In this document: positions 1-8,089 of the stretch, in pieces | How positions within the stretch are numbered: the stretch's first letter is position 1 | How the letters are laid out: every line of letters begins with the position of its first letter | Assembly (NCBI GenBank): GCA_022843905.1 | Contig: JALHMT010000005.1 | Coordinates: forward strand, 62,001-126,000 | Direction: 5' to 3' | From: Rubrivivax sp. | GTDB taxonomy: Bacteria > Pseudomonadota > Gammaproteobacteria > Burkholderiales > Burkholderiaceae_C | DNA length: 64,000 nucleotides | Position numbers and translations under genes: made by a program | Notes under the pieces: generated by a model | What the model saw: only the letters and a program-made list of their open reading frames with translations | What the model was told of the DNA's origin: nothing | Databases searched by the model: none

Positions 1-1455
1 TTGCGTCAGGAGTACGGCATGAAGCAGGTGCTGGCCGGCATCGGCGGCACGGCCATCGCGCCCGCGGCGGCGGCTTCTGCGTCCTTGGGTCCCTTGCTGC
101 AACGCCGCGAACTGCAGCTGCAGCGTTTCGATCCCGCCGCCTATGCTGCCAAGGTGGCGCCCACCGATGCGGAGCTCGAGGCTTACCACAAGGCCAATGA
201 GTCGGAGTTCAAGGCCCCCGAGTCCGCTGCGATCGAGTATGTCGTGCTCAACCTCGACGTGCTGAGCAAGGACCTCACCATCACGGACGAGGACCTCCGC
301 AAGTACTACACCGAGAATGCCAGCCGCTACACGGCCGCCGAAGAGCGACGAGCCAGTCACATCCTGATCCTGGCCGACAAGGACGCTCCGGCGGCCGACA
401 AGCAGGCGGCAAAGGCGCGCGCGCAGGCGCTGCTGGACGAGGTTCGCAAGAGCCCGGCCAGTTTCGCCGAAGTGGCACGCAAGAATTCGCAGGACACGGG
501 CAGTGCGGTGCAGGGCGGAGACCTCGACTTCTTCGGACGCGGCGCGATGGTCAAGCCCTTCGAGGATGCCGTCTTCGCGATGAAGCAGGGCGAGATCAGC
601 AACGTCGTCGAGTCCGACTTCGGCTATCACGTCATCCAGCTGACCGCCACCCGCGGCGGCGAGAAGAAGCCCTTCGAGGCGGTCAAGCCCGAGATCGAAG
701 CCGAGGTGCGACGCAGCCTGGCGCAGAAGCGCTATGCCGAAGCCGCCGAGCAGTTCAGCAACCTCGTCTACGAGCAGTCGGACAGCCTGCAGCCGGTGAT
801 CGACAAGCTCAAGCTCCAGAAGCAGACCGCCAGCGTCGAGCGCGCGCCGGCCCCGGGTGCTGCAGGCGCGCTGGCTTCGCAGAAGTTCCTCGAGGCGGTC
901 TTCTCCAACGACGTCTCACGCAACAAGCGCAACACCGAAGCGGTGGAGATCGGCCCCAACCAGCTGGCCGCAGCGCGCGTCGTGCAGTACACGCCTGCGC
1001 GCACCCTGCCGCTGGCGGAAGTCAAGGATCGGGTGCGCCAGCGCGTGCTGTCGGTGCAGTCGGCCGAACTGGCTCGCAAGGACGGTCTGGCCCGCCTGGA
1101 GGCCGTGAAGGCCGCGCCGGCGGAAGCGCTGCCGCAGACTGCCGTGGTGTCGCGTGCCCAGCCGCAAGGTCTGCCGCGGCCCGTGCTCGACGCCGTGCTG
1201 CGCGCCGACGCGAGCAAGCTGCCTTCGGTGGTGGGTGTCGACCTGGGCGAGCAGGGCTACGTGGTGGTCAAGGTCACCCAGGTGCTGCCGCGCGAAGCGG
1301 CGCCTGGCGGCGACGCGCCGCTGCTGGCCCAGTACGCGCAGGCCTGGGGCGATGCCGAGACGCAGGCCTACCTCGAGGCGCTGAAGAAGCGCTTCAAGGT
1401 CAAGGTCAATGAAAAGGTGGCCGCGGCTGCAGCGGCCTCGGCGCCGGCACAGTAG
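1..1455 (+). CDS. ppiD: PpiD-type periplasmic folding chaperone, C-terminal three quarters (truncated by window edge)
   Basis: The reading frame is open from base 1, so the true start and the N-terminal membrane anchor lie outside the window; 484 codons are visible against about 630 for the family. A parvulin-type peptidyl-prolyl isomerase domain spans roughly residues 115-215, opening with SHILI around H120 and closing with GYHVIQL around residues 208-214. A second, degenerate SurA-like segment follows. The tail is alanine-rich. PpiD is inner-membrane anchored and assists folding of outer-membrane proteins leaving the Sec translocon. The gene ends just before tRNA-His. SurA or another parvulin is less likely because of the long region after the single conserved domain. 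Confidence 0.88.
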   Translation: MRQEYGMKQVLAGIGGTAIAPAAAASASLGPLLQRRELQLQRFDPAAYAAKVAPTDAELEAYHKANESEFKAPESAAIEYVVLNLDVLSKDLTITDEDLRKYYTENASRYTAAEERRASHILILADKDAPAADKQAAKARAQALLDEVRKSPASFAEVARKNSQDTGSAVQGGDLDFFGRGAMVKPFEDAVFAMKQGEISNVVESDFGYHVIQLTATRGGEKKPFEAVKPEIEAEVRRSLAQKRYAEAAEQFSNLVYEQSDSLQPVIDKLKLQKQTASVERAPAPGAAGALASQKFLEAVFSNDVSRNKRNTEAVEIGPNQLAAARVVQYTPARTLPLAEVKDRVRQRVLSVQSAELARKDGLARLEAVKAAPAEALPQTAVVSRAQPQGLPRPVLDAVLRADASKLPSVVGVDLGEQGYVVVKVTQVLPREAAPGGDAPLLAQYAQAWGDAETQAYLEALKKRFKVKVNEKVAAAAAASAPAQ

Positions 1456-1486
1456 CGCGCGCGCCGGCTATACTTCGAGATTCAGC

Positions 1487-1563
1487 GGTGGCTGTAGCTC
1501 AGTTGGTAGAGTCCCAGATTGTGATTCTGGTCGTCGTGGGTTCGAGTCCCATCAGCCACCCCA
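1487..1563 (+). tRNA. tRNA-His (anticodon GTG)
   Basis: A full cloverleaf is visible. The 7-bp acceptor stem GTGGCTG/CAGCCAC is preceded by the extra G typical of histidine tRNA (G-1 at 1487). The anticodon stem CCAGA/TCTGG carries the loop TTGTGAT with anticodon GTG. The T-arm GTGGG/CCCAT carries TTCGAGT. The CCA end is encoded. The D stem closes with a G-T wobble (GCTC/GAGT) where most homologues have GAGC. Confidence 0.97.
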
Positions 1564-1586
1564 GGCAACACCGGGCACAGCCCCTC

Positions 1587-1626
1587 CAGCGGCCCCTCAT
1601 CGACAGGTGAGGGGCCGCTGTCGTTT
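1587..1626 (+). terminator. Rho-independent terminator after tRNA-His
   Basis: A perfect 13-bp inverted repeat (1587-1599 with 1608-1620, arm starting CAGCGGCCCC) with an 8-nt loop is followed by TCGTTTT. It lies 24 bp after the tRNA CCA end and should terminate the ppiD/tRNA transcription unit. Confidence 0.9.
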
Positions 1627-1871
1627 TGCATTATCTTGAACCGAGAGCGCCGACCCATGTGCCGGACCGATGGGTCGAAACGCCGGCGACTTGAGGGGTG
1701 TTGCGCCGTCGGCCTGGGCACGCCATGCACCACGATGCCCGGTGGATGCCCTACGGTCCGAGTTGCCGTGACGGCGCGAGGTCCACGGCTGCAGTGCTAG
1801 TGGCTTGTGGGCCGCGCTCGCAGGGCTTAGCCTGTTGCGCATCTTGATCCCGACGTCATTGGAGAAACATC
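1627..1871. other. Non-coding gap before the Rieske gene
   Basis: Together with the terminator this is about 300 bases without a gene. I see no convincing ORF, repeat or clear sigma-70 promoter. The only recognisable element is a GGAGA ribosome-binding site just before 1872. Confidence 0.5.
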
Positions 1872-2936
1872 ATGTTCCTGCGCAACGCTTGGTATGTCGC
1901 CGCCATGGAGCGCGAGCTCGGTACGGCGCCGCTGGCCGTGCGCGTGCTGGACGAAGCCATCGTGCTGTACCGGCAGGCCGATGGCACGCCCGTGGCGCTG
2001 GAAGACGCCTGCCCCCACCGCAAGCTGCCGCTGTCGATGGGTCGCATCCAGGGCAATGACATCGAGTGCGGCTACCACGGCCTGACCTTCGATGGCAGCG
2101 GCCGCTGCGTCCGTGTGCCGGGTGCCGACCGCATCCCGCAGGCCGCACGGGTTCGTTCCTACCCGCTGCAGCAGCGCTACGGGCTGCTGTGGATCTGGAT
2201 GGGCGATGCCGGCCGGGCCGACGCGGACACCCTCTTCGAGGTGGCGCATTGGGGCGACCCAGCCTGGGGCGTCAACGAAGGAGACGCCATGACCATGGCG
2301 TGCAACTACCTCTACATCACCGACAACCTGCTCGACCCGTCGCACGTGTCGTGGGTGCACCAGACCTCGTTCGCCAGCGCCGCCTGTGAAGACACGCCCC
2401 TGGAGATCACCGAGGCCGATGCTGGCGTCACCGTGTGGCGCTGGATGAAGGGCGGCGAGCCGGCACCCTTCTACGCGCCCTTTCTCAAGTTCCAGGGCCT
2501 CGTCGACCGCAAGCAGCACTACGAGGTGCGCTACCCCTGCCTGGCACTGGCCAAGGCCGTCTTTGCGCCGGCCGGCACGGGCGGCGAAGGCCGCGCCTTG
2601 CCGCCCGAGACCTTCGTCATGGACAGCTACAACTTCATGACCCCGATCGACGAGAACACCACGCGCTACTACTGGTTCCAGATGCGCAACTTCGCACCGG
2701 GTGATGCGGAGGTCTCTCGGCGGTTTTCCGCGTCCGTGCGGGCGGCCTTCGAGGAAGACAAGGCCGTGCTCGAGCGCGTGCACCGCGGCATGGCCAACCG
2801 CCGGACGCCGCATATCAACCTGAAGATCGATACCGGTCCGTTGCGCTTCCGGCGCCGGCTGGCGCAGTTGATCGATGCCGAGGCCGCTTCGGCGGAGGCC
2901 TTGCCGACCGACAGCCCGGCAGCTGCGGCGGGCTGA
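1872..2936 (+). CDS. Rieske non-haem iron oxygenase, VanA/phenoxybenzoate-type alpha subunit
   Basis: This 354-residue protein has the two-part Rieske cluster motif C47-P-H49 and C66-GY-H69 in the N-terminal domain. The catalytic-iron region DNLLDPSHVSWVH follows near residues 153-165. The length and opening residues (FLRNAWYVAAM) are those of the VanA / aromatic ring O-demethylase or monooxygenase branch. Such enzymes need a flavin/2Fe-2S reductase; none is adjacent, the nearest being vanB at 38.7 kb. It is transcribed alone and converges with the next gene. The substrate cannot be read from sequence. The start ATG has GGAGA 7 bases upstream. Confidence 0.9.
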   Translation: MFLRNAWYVAAMERELGTAPLAVRVLDEAIVLYRQADGTPVALEDACPHRKLPLSMGRIQGNDIECGYHGLTFDGSGRCVRVPGADRIPQAARVRSYPLQQRYGLLWIWMGDAGRADADTLFEVAHWGDPAWGVNEGDAMTMACNYLYITDNLLDPSHVSWVHQTSFASAACEDTPLEITEADAGVTVWRWMKGGEPAPFYAPFLKFQGLVDRKQHYEVRYPCLALAKAVFAPAGTGGEGRALPPETFVMDSYNFMTPIDENTTRYYWFQMRNFAPGDAEVSRRFSASVRAAFEEDKAVLERVHRGMANRRTPHINLKIDTGPLRFRRRLAQLIDAEAASAEALPTDSPAAAAG

Positions 2937-3019
2937 ACGGCCACGGCCGCTGCGAAGCCGGCCGGTTCCTGCCGGTAGCGTCCGTCCGGGGGCCATGGGC
3001 GCAGGCAGCGGACGCCGCC

Positions 3020-3040
3020 CACCACCGGGAGCCGGTGGTG
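3020..3040. terminator. Hairpin between convergent genes, possible bidirectional terminator
   Basis: A 9-bp perfect stem CACCACCGG/CCGGTGGTG with a 3-nt loop (GAG) lies between the end of the Rieske gene and the end of the ABC ATPase gene. No T-run follows on either strand, so factor-independent termination is uncertain. Confidence 0.45.
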
Positions 3041-3089
3041 TCGGATGTTGACGTGCCGTGGTTCGCCGCCTGGCCTGGTCAGCCCGCGG

Positions 3090-3725
3090 TCATGCACCCG
3101 TCAGCAGGGCGCCCAGGTAGTCGCGCACCGGCGCCTGCCGGGTCAGCTCTTCCAGCGAGTGGGCAAACTGCAGGCGGCTCACGCGCTGGGCGTCCTTCTG
3201 CACGAAGATGAACTGCTCGCAGATCTCGGCGAGGATGTCCAGGTGCACGGGCTCGTTCGGGTGCAGGCACAGGAACACCAGCTTGCCCTGGCGCCGCAGT
3301 TGCCGAAAGAAGTCGAGCATGAAGCCGATGTAGCCGTCCTGGGTGTTGAACTGAGGCTCGTCGAAGAGGTGAAGCACCGCACGCTCCGGGCCCGCGCGGT
3401 CCAGCATGAAGTTCGGTCGCGTGCGCTGGAAGCTGCGCAGCTGGTAGGACTGGTGGTAGTGCAGCGCCATCCGGTCCCGTTCCGCATAGCGAACCCGGTG
3501 GATGTCCTGGCCCGCTACGCGCACGCAGCCCTGGTTGGGCTGGTTCCCGCCGGTGATGAGCTCGAACAGCGTCGTCTTGCCGGCGCCGTTGGCGCCCATG
3601 ACGCCGATCACGCTGGGGCCGTCGACCTGGAAGTCGGCCTGCAGCTCGAACGTGGTGTGGCGTTGCGGCCAGCCGCGCGTGTAGCGCTTGACCAGACCGT
3701 CCACGTGCAGAAGCGGCGTTGCCAT
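3090..3725 (-). CDS. Atypical ABC-transporter ATPase lacking a recognisable signature motif
   Basis: This 211-residue protein shows Walker A (GANGAGKTT near residue 45), a Q-loop-like HYHQSYQ, Walker B with catalytic Glu (VLHLFDEP near residues 117-124) and an H-loop-like FLCLHP. The usual LSGGQ signature is absent. Only about 25-30 residues separate the Q-loop from Walker B, where about 70 are normal, so most of the helical subdomain is missing. It is the last gene of a long minus-strand run. Directly upstream lies the broken end of another ABC ATPase, and no permease gene is present. It may be a degraded LivG/LivF-type component or a member of a compact subfamily. Activity as a transporter ATPase is doubtful. 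Confidence 0.6.
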   Translation of the reverse strand: MATPLLHVDGLVKRYTRGWPQRHTTFELQADFQVDGPSVIGVMGANGAGKTTLFELITGGNQPNQGCVRVAGQDIHRVRYAERDRMALHYHQSYQLRSFQRTRPNFMLDRAGPERAVLHLFDEPQFNTQDGYIGFMLDFFRQLRRQGKLVFLCLHPNEPVHLDILAEICEQFIFVQKDAQRVSRLQFAHSLEELTRQAPVRDYLGALLTGA

Positions 3726-3880
3726 TCAGATCCCCAGCCAGCGGCGTTGTTCCGCCTTGTCTTCACGCATCGACGCCGCCGAGCACTCGTGCACGATGCG
3801 TCCGCCTTGCATCACGCAGATGCGGTCCGCCACGCCCAGCGCGCAGGACTGCTCGGCGACGCTGGAGGCGCCCGGCCCGC
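3726..3880 (-). pseudogene. C-terminal remnant of a LivF-type ABC ATPase
   Basis: On the minus strand a reading frame ending at TGA 3728-3726 encodes the end of an ABC ATPase: a degraded VEQ-like strand, then ALGVADRICVMQGGRIVHE and a tail ending RRWLGI. This is the normal C-terminus of branched-chain-amino-acid-type ATPases (D-loop/H-loop side). No Walker A, signature or Walker B precedes it, because the frame runs into the end of the M55 peptidase gene around 3886. A deletion apparently joined the two genes. The next ABC gene starts at the base after this stop. Confidence 0.6.
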
Positions 3881-3885
3881 GTTCG

Positions 3886-4704
3886 CTACTGCGCAGCGAA
3901 CCAGAGCAAGGTCAGCACGTCGAAGTAGCGCCGGGTTTCCAGCAGCAGCTCCGTGTCCGACACCTGGCGCACGTGCGGAAAGAACGACTTGGCGTAGGCG
4001 TCGCTGGCCTTGTTGAAGCGCAGCTTGAAGACGAAGTCCTCGGGCAGCTTCAGGCGGGCCGGGGCCGGGCCGCTCGCTGCGCGCTGAACGCCTGCCTGGA
4101 TCCGCTGCGCGGCTTCCTGGGGCAGGATGGACAGCACCGAGGCGCCGAAGCCTTCCAGCGTGGCCACGGTCTGCAGGCCGTCGATCAGGCTCGACGCCTC
4201 GTTGCAGAGCTGCTGGTCGCCCGACAGGAACACCAGCGGCACGCCCACGCTGGCGGCGGCGTAGGCGTAGATCAGGAACTCCGAGGCGGTCTGGCCGTTG
4301 AGTTCCACGCGTGCGAAGGCGCGGCTCGAAAACGTGTGCGCCAGCGGATTGCCACCACAGCCGCCGGCCGAGTGGTAGCCGATGAAGGCGGCTGCGTCGA
4401 AGCTCTCGTCGATGCCCTGCACCATCGCGAAGGGGTGGCCGCTCCAGCCGCGGATGAGTTTCAGGGACTTGCCCGCCGGTGCACACAGCTTGTGCGGATC
4501 GATGTTCCTCGCCGTCCAGTGCGCGTCCTTGACGACGATCGATTCGACACCGGCAGCGTAGGCGCCTGCGCAGGCCGCGGCCACCTCGGCCGTCATCTGG
4601 TCACGGAAGGGCGCGTACTCGGCCGGGTGGTCCTTGTCGACCTCCACCGGTGCGCTGATGCAGGCCACGCCTTCGATGTCGGCACTGACGTAGAGCTTCT
4701 TCAT
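3886..4704 (-). CDS. M55-family D-aminopeptidase (DppA-like)
   Basis: A predicted 272-residue cytoplasmic zinc peptidase. The start at 4704 (MKKLYVSADIEG) is preceded by GGAGAAG; upstream in-frame starts add a tail unlike the family. The DIEG motif near residues 9-12, the His in KDAHWTARN, the His in GYHSAGG and the Glu in NGQTASE match the five metal ligands known for DppA. M55 enzymes remove N-terminal D-amino acids from small peptides. The gene lies inside the 13-gene minus-strand cluster, 38 bases after the hotdog thioesterase gene, which suggests processing of a peptide or amino-acid-containing compound. In many genomes DppA neighbours a peptide ABC transporter; here only ABC ATPase fragments follow. 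Confidence 0.85.
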   Translation of the reverse strand: MKKLYVSADIEGVACISAPVEVDKDHPAEYAPFRDQMTAEVAAACAGAYAAGVESIVVKDAHWTARNIDPHKLCAPAGKSLKLIRGWSGHPFAMVQGIDESFDAAAFIGYHSAGGCGGNPLAHTFSSRAFARVELNGQTASEFLIYAYAAASVGVPLVFLSGDQQLCNEASSLIDGLQTVATLEGFGASVLSILPQEAAQRIQAGVQRAASGPAPARLKLPEDFVFKLRFNKASDAYAKSFFPHVRQVSDTELLLETRRYFDVLTLLWFAAQ

Positions 4705-4742
4705 GGTCTTCTCCGGCCAGGCGGGGAGGGTGCCCCGCTGCA

Positions 4743-5165
4743 TCATGTCTTCAGTTGTCGGATCCGGTCGCGCAGGCCGGCGTCCATCGTTCGCAACGGT
4801 GTGCCGCTGCGTTGGCGGATCTCGTAGCGGATCCGCCCCGTGGCCAGTAGGCCGGTGCCGTGCGCGGGCCGTAGCGCGAAGTGCAAGCTGAAGCCGTCGT
4901 CCTGCAGCGCTTCGAGGCCGACGTCGACGGCGACTTCTTCGTCGTAGGCGGGCGACCGGTGGATCGAGACGTCGCAGGCACTTTCGCGCAGCTCACCGTC
5001 CCGCGCCGTCAGCACCCGCAGGTCGACATCGAGCCGGCGAAGCGCCTGCGCAGCCGCCTCGCCGAAGAAGTTGACGTAGCCGGCCAGCGCCAGCTCGCCG
5101 TGTGCGTTGCACTCGGCATAGCGCACACGGGCGCGGAAATCTGCAGCGGGTGTGGGTGAGCTCAC
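4743..5165 (-). CDS. 4HBT-type (hotdog) acyl-CoA thioesterase
   Basis: This 140-residue single hotdog domain resembles the YbgC/4-hydroxybenzoyl-CoA thioesterase family. The N-terminal RYAECNAHGELALAGYVNFF matches the family pattern RYxETDxxGxxxxxxYxxWF, but the usual catalytic Asp after T/C is Asn here. It starts with GTG and has a strong AGGAGG 8 bases upstream. It sits 48 bases after the acyl-CoA ligase gene in the same direction, so a role in releasing CoA from the ligase-derived thioester is plausible. Substrate unknown. Confidence 0.75.
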   Translation of the reverse strand: MSSPTPAADFRARVRYAECNAHGELALAGYVNFFGEAAAQALRRLDVDLRVLTARDGELRESACDVSIHRSPAYDEEVAVDVGLEALQDDGFSLHFALRPAHGTGLLATGRIRYEIRQRSGTPLRTMDAGLRDRIRQLKT

Positions 5166-5213
5166 GACAGCCTCCTGCTCATCGGGACGTGGGGTCGAAT
5201 GATGCCTGGCGCA

Positions 5214-6794
5214 TCATGCACCCGGCGAGGCGGGCGCCACGGCCAGCTCCGTGGCGCGCATCGCCAGCGCCTTGCGGTCGATCTTGTTGGTGCCTGCCAG
5301 TGGCATCTGCTCGATGAACCACACGCGGCGCGGGTGCAGGTGCGGCGCGGCCAGGGCCAGCACGTGCTCCTGCAGTTCCTTCTCGGTCGGGCGGGTGCCC
5401 GGCCTGGGCACCACGAAGGCCACCGGGATGTGGCCGCGGCGCTCGTCGGCCAGGGGCAGCACGCAGACCTCCAGCACGTCGGGATGGCGCTCCAGCAGAC
5501 GCTCCACCTGGCCCGGGTACACGTTCTCGCCGCTGCAGACGAACATGTCGTCGGCGCGGCCGACGAAGTAGTACCAGCCCTCGGCGTCGCGCCGCATGAT
5601 GTCGCCGGTGTGGATCCAGCCCTCGCGCAGCTTCTCGGCGGTGAGCTCGGGGCGGTTCTGGTAGCCGTTCATTCGCGTGGCGCAATGCACTTCCAGCACG
5701 CCCGCGGCCTCGGCACCGGTCACTTCCAGGCCCTCGCCGTCGACGAGGCGCAGCCGCGCGTGCGGCTGTGCATGGCCCACCGACATGAACGGCCGCGGCT
5801 GCCCTTGCGGGTGCGCGCCGAAGTAGCCCGCGCCGGTCTCGGTGGTGCCGTAGCTGTTGATCACCGCCGCCGCGGGGAACAGCGCCTGCACCTGGCTCAG
5901 CACCGTGGCCGACAGCGGTGCGGAGCCGATGACCACCAGCTTCACGTTGCCGAAGTCGGCCTGCGCCAGCGCCTGCCGCTGCTGCGCCACCATCGCCGTC
6001 ATCGTCGGCACGCCCGACAGCACGCTCACGCGGTGCTCGCTGATCGCTCGGATGTAGCCCGTCGCATCGAAGCGCGGCATCAGCACGAAGGCGCCGTGCA
6101 GCATGAAGATGTGCGTGGTGTTGACCGTCGCGTTCATGTGGAACAAGGGCGCGGCCACGATGCACGGGCCGCTGTCCAGGCACTGGCGCATGAAGTCGGT
6201 GGCGTAGCCGGCGGCGATCAGCACCTGGCTGCGGTGCGACAGCAGCACGCCCTTGGGCCGGCCGGTGGAGCCGCTGGTGTACAGCACCATGGCCACCTCG
6301 GCCTCGCCGGGCACCACGGCCGTGAAGGGGCCCGGGTCGGCCAGCGCGTCGAAGGCCTCGCCCTGCAGCGGCAGCACCGGCAGCGTGCCGGCCGCTGCAC
6401 CCGGCAGCGCCATCGCCACGGGCAGCAGGTCGGCATCGGCCAGCACCACGCGCAGCGCCGAGTCGTCGGCCATGTAGGCCAGCGTCTCGGCGCCGGCGCG
6501 CGGGTTCACCGGCACGCTCACCAGGCCGGCGCGCATGGTGGCCAGCATCACGGCCAGTGCATGCACGCTGTTGGCGCCCATCACGCCCACGCGGTCGCCG
6601 CGCACCAGGCCGCGCGCCAGCAGGCCGCGCGCCAGCGCGTTGATCAGGTCGTCGAGCTCGCCGTAGTTCCAGCGCCGCAGCAGGCTGCCGTCAGCCAGCA
6701 GCTCGATGACGGCCAAGACCTCGCGCCCGCGAGAGGCGTCCAGCGTCATGCCCAGGTTGAAGGCCAGGTCGGTGCGTTGGTCCAGCGGGGTCAT
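5214..6794 (-). CDS. AMP-dependent acyl-CoA synthetase/ligase
   Basis: This 526-residue ANL-superfamily enzyme would activate a carboxylic acid to its CoA thioester using ATP. It has the AMP-binding P-loop YTSGSTGRPKG near residues 172-182, YGTTETG, the GWIHTGDI hinge region and a C-terminal lysine motif TNKIDRKAL near the end. The start at 6794 overlaps the previous stop as ATGA, so it is translationally coupled to the truncated thioesterase gene. Residues around the acyl pocket do not let me assign medium-chain fatty, aryl or other acid specificity. As the only ligase of the cluster it probably makes the thioester on which the neighbouring hydrolases act. Confidence 0.88.
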   Translation of the reverse strand: MTPLDQRTDLAFNLGMTLDASRGREVLAVIELLADGSLLRRWNYGELDDLINALARGLLARGLVRGDRVGVMGANSVHALAVMLATMRAGLVSVPVNPRAGAETLAYMADDSALRVVLADADLLPVAMALPGAAAGTLPVLPLQGEAFDALADPGPFTAVVPGEAEVAMVLYTSGSTGRPKGVLLSHRSQVLIAAGYATDFMRQCLDSGPCIVAAPLFHMNATVNTTHIFMLHGAFVLMPRFDATGYIRAISEHRVSVLSGVPTMTAMVAQQRQALAQADFGNVKLVVIGSAPLSATVLSQVQALFPAAAVINSYGTTETGAGYFGAHPQGQPRPFMSVGHAQPHARLRLVDGEGLEVTGAEAAGVLEVHCATRMNGYQNRPELTAEKLREGWIHTGDIMRRDAEGWYYFVGRADDMFVCSGENVYPGQVERLLERHPDVLEVCVLPLADERRGHIPVAFVVPRPGTRPTEKELQEHVLALAAPHLHPRRVWFIEQMPLAGTNKIDRKALAMRATELAVAPASPGA

Positions 6795-7045
6795 GCCTGG
6801 GCCTCCAGGAAGAAGGTGCCGCGGCCCGTGGCCACCAGGCGGCCCGCGGTGTCGAGCACGTCCACGTCGACCACGCCCATCGTGCGCCCGGCGCGGCGCA
6901 CGCTCGCCTGCTCCTCGGTGTCCACGCTCGGCCCGCGGATGGCGGCGAACAGGATGAAGGGCGAGGTGTCGCACTGTGCCTGCAGCGTGGCGACGGCATC
7001 GGACGGCTGGGATGGAGCGGTGGTGTTCATGGTCGGAGCATTCAC
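6791..7045 (-). pseudogene. Truncated PaaI-type thioesterase (C-terminal half of a hotdog domain)
   Basis: The 84-residue product ends with RRAGRTMGVVDVDVLDTAGRLVATGRGTFFLE, the last two beta strands of PaaI-like thioesterases. The N-terminal half carrying the conserved HGG helix and catalytic Asp is missing; a short unrelated-looking lead of about 35 residues replaces it. PaaI proteins are usually 130-150 residues. A GTG start overlaps the upstream stop (GTGA), and the stop overlaps the ligase start (ATGA), so the internal deletion has kept translational coupling. Possibly non-functional. An alternative ATG lies at 7030. Confidence 0.55.
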
Positions 7046-8070
7046 GGCGTCACCACGATCTTGCCGAACACCTCGCGCTCTTCCATCAGGCGCTCGGCCT
7101 CGCGGATGTCTTCCAGCGGCAGCACCTTGTCGATGACCGGCTTCATGCGCCCGCTGCGCGCCAGCTCCAGCAGCGAGACGATGTCTTCGCGGCGCCAGCC
7201 GTTGCTGCCCATCAGCTTGAGCTCGAAGGTCCAGACGTAGCGCACGTCGATGTGTTCGTCGTAGCCGGCGGTGGCGCCGCAGGTCAGCAGCCGCCCGCCC
7301 ACCTTGAGACAGCGGATGCCCTCCTGCCAGCTGTTGCCACCGGTGAAGTTGACGACCACGTCCACGCCGCCGGTGCCGCTGATGCGCGGCTTGCCCACCA
7401 GCGCGTGCACGGCGTCCATCACCTTCTGCTCACGGTAGTTCACCACGTGGTCGGCGCCCAGGGCCTTCAGGCGCTCGGCCTTGTCGGCGCTGCCGGCGCA
7501 GGCGATGACGCGGGCGCCCGCCAGCCTGGCCAGCATCACGCAGGCCGTGCCCACGCCGCCGCTGGCGCCCAGCACCACCACGGTCTCGCCGGCCTTCACC
7601 TGGCCGATGGTGACCATCATGCGGTGCGCGGTGGCATAGGCCAGCGGCAGGCTGGCGGCCACCTCGAAGCTCACGTCGTCGGGCAGCTGCACCAGTTGCT
7701 GCGCCCAGGCCAGGCAGTACTCGGCGCGGCCGCCGTCATACATCTCGCCGATCATGCCCTTGGGCGCACCCTCGCCAGCCACCGGCAGCGGGTCGACCAG
7801 CACGCGGTCACCCACCGCCCAGCCGCTGATGCCCGGGCCGACTTCGGCGACTTCGCCGGCGATGTCCGAGCCGATGACGATGGGCAGCGGCACCTTGATG
7901 CCGGGCATGCTGCGGCGGGTGAAGATGTCGTGGTAGTTCAGCGAGCAGGCGCGCACGCGCAGCAGCACGAAGCCGGGCTTGACGGCCGGCCGCGGCCAGG
8001 CGGGTTCGAACACGGTCTGCTCGGGGCCGCCGTGGGCGTGCACGATGGCGGCTCTCATGGTGGAAGTCAT
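7042..8070 (-). CDS. MDR-superfamily zinc-type/quinone oxidoreductase
   Basis: This 342-residue protein has a GroES-like N-terminal domain (VRACSLNYHDIFTRRS, GSDIAGEVAEVG) and a Rossmann NAD(P)H-binding motif VVLGASGGVGTACV. The usual catalytic-zinc Cys is replaced by Asn in LNYHD, and the structural-zinc Cys cluster is absent, as in quinone oxidoreductase and crotonyl-CoA reductase-like branches. It is therefore probably an NADPH-dependent enone/enoyl reductase rather than an alcohol dehydrogenase. It is within the minus-strand operon, overlapping the following gene by GTGA. The start may be 8070 or 8058. Confidence 0.82.
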   Translation of the reverse strand: MTSTMRAAIVHAHGGPEQTVFEPAWPRPAVKPGFVLLRVRACSLNYHDIFTRRSMPGIKVPLPIVIGSDIAGEVAEVGPGISGWAVGDRVLVDPLPVAGEGAPKGMIGEMYDGGRAEYCLAWAQQLVQLPDDVSFEVAASLPLAYATAHRMMVTIGQVKAGETVVVLGASGGVGTACVMLARLAGARVIACAGSADKAERLKALGADHVVNYREQKVMDAVHALVGKPRISGTGGVDVVVNFTGGNSWQEGIRCLKVGGRLLTCGATAGYDEHIDVRYVWTFELKLMGSNGWRREDIVSLLELARSGRMKPVIDKVLPLEDIREAERLMEEREVFGKIVVTP

Positions 8071-8089
8071 GGGTGGGTGTCCGTGAGAT

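Noticed and set aside
5199..7136. Long plus-strand frame opposite the acyl-CoA ligase and oxidoreductase genes
   Set aside because: It is His/Arg/Gly/Ala-rich with no family features and lies exactly antisense to well-conserved genes, as expected for high-GC shadow frames.
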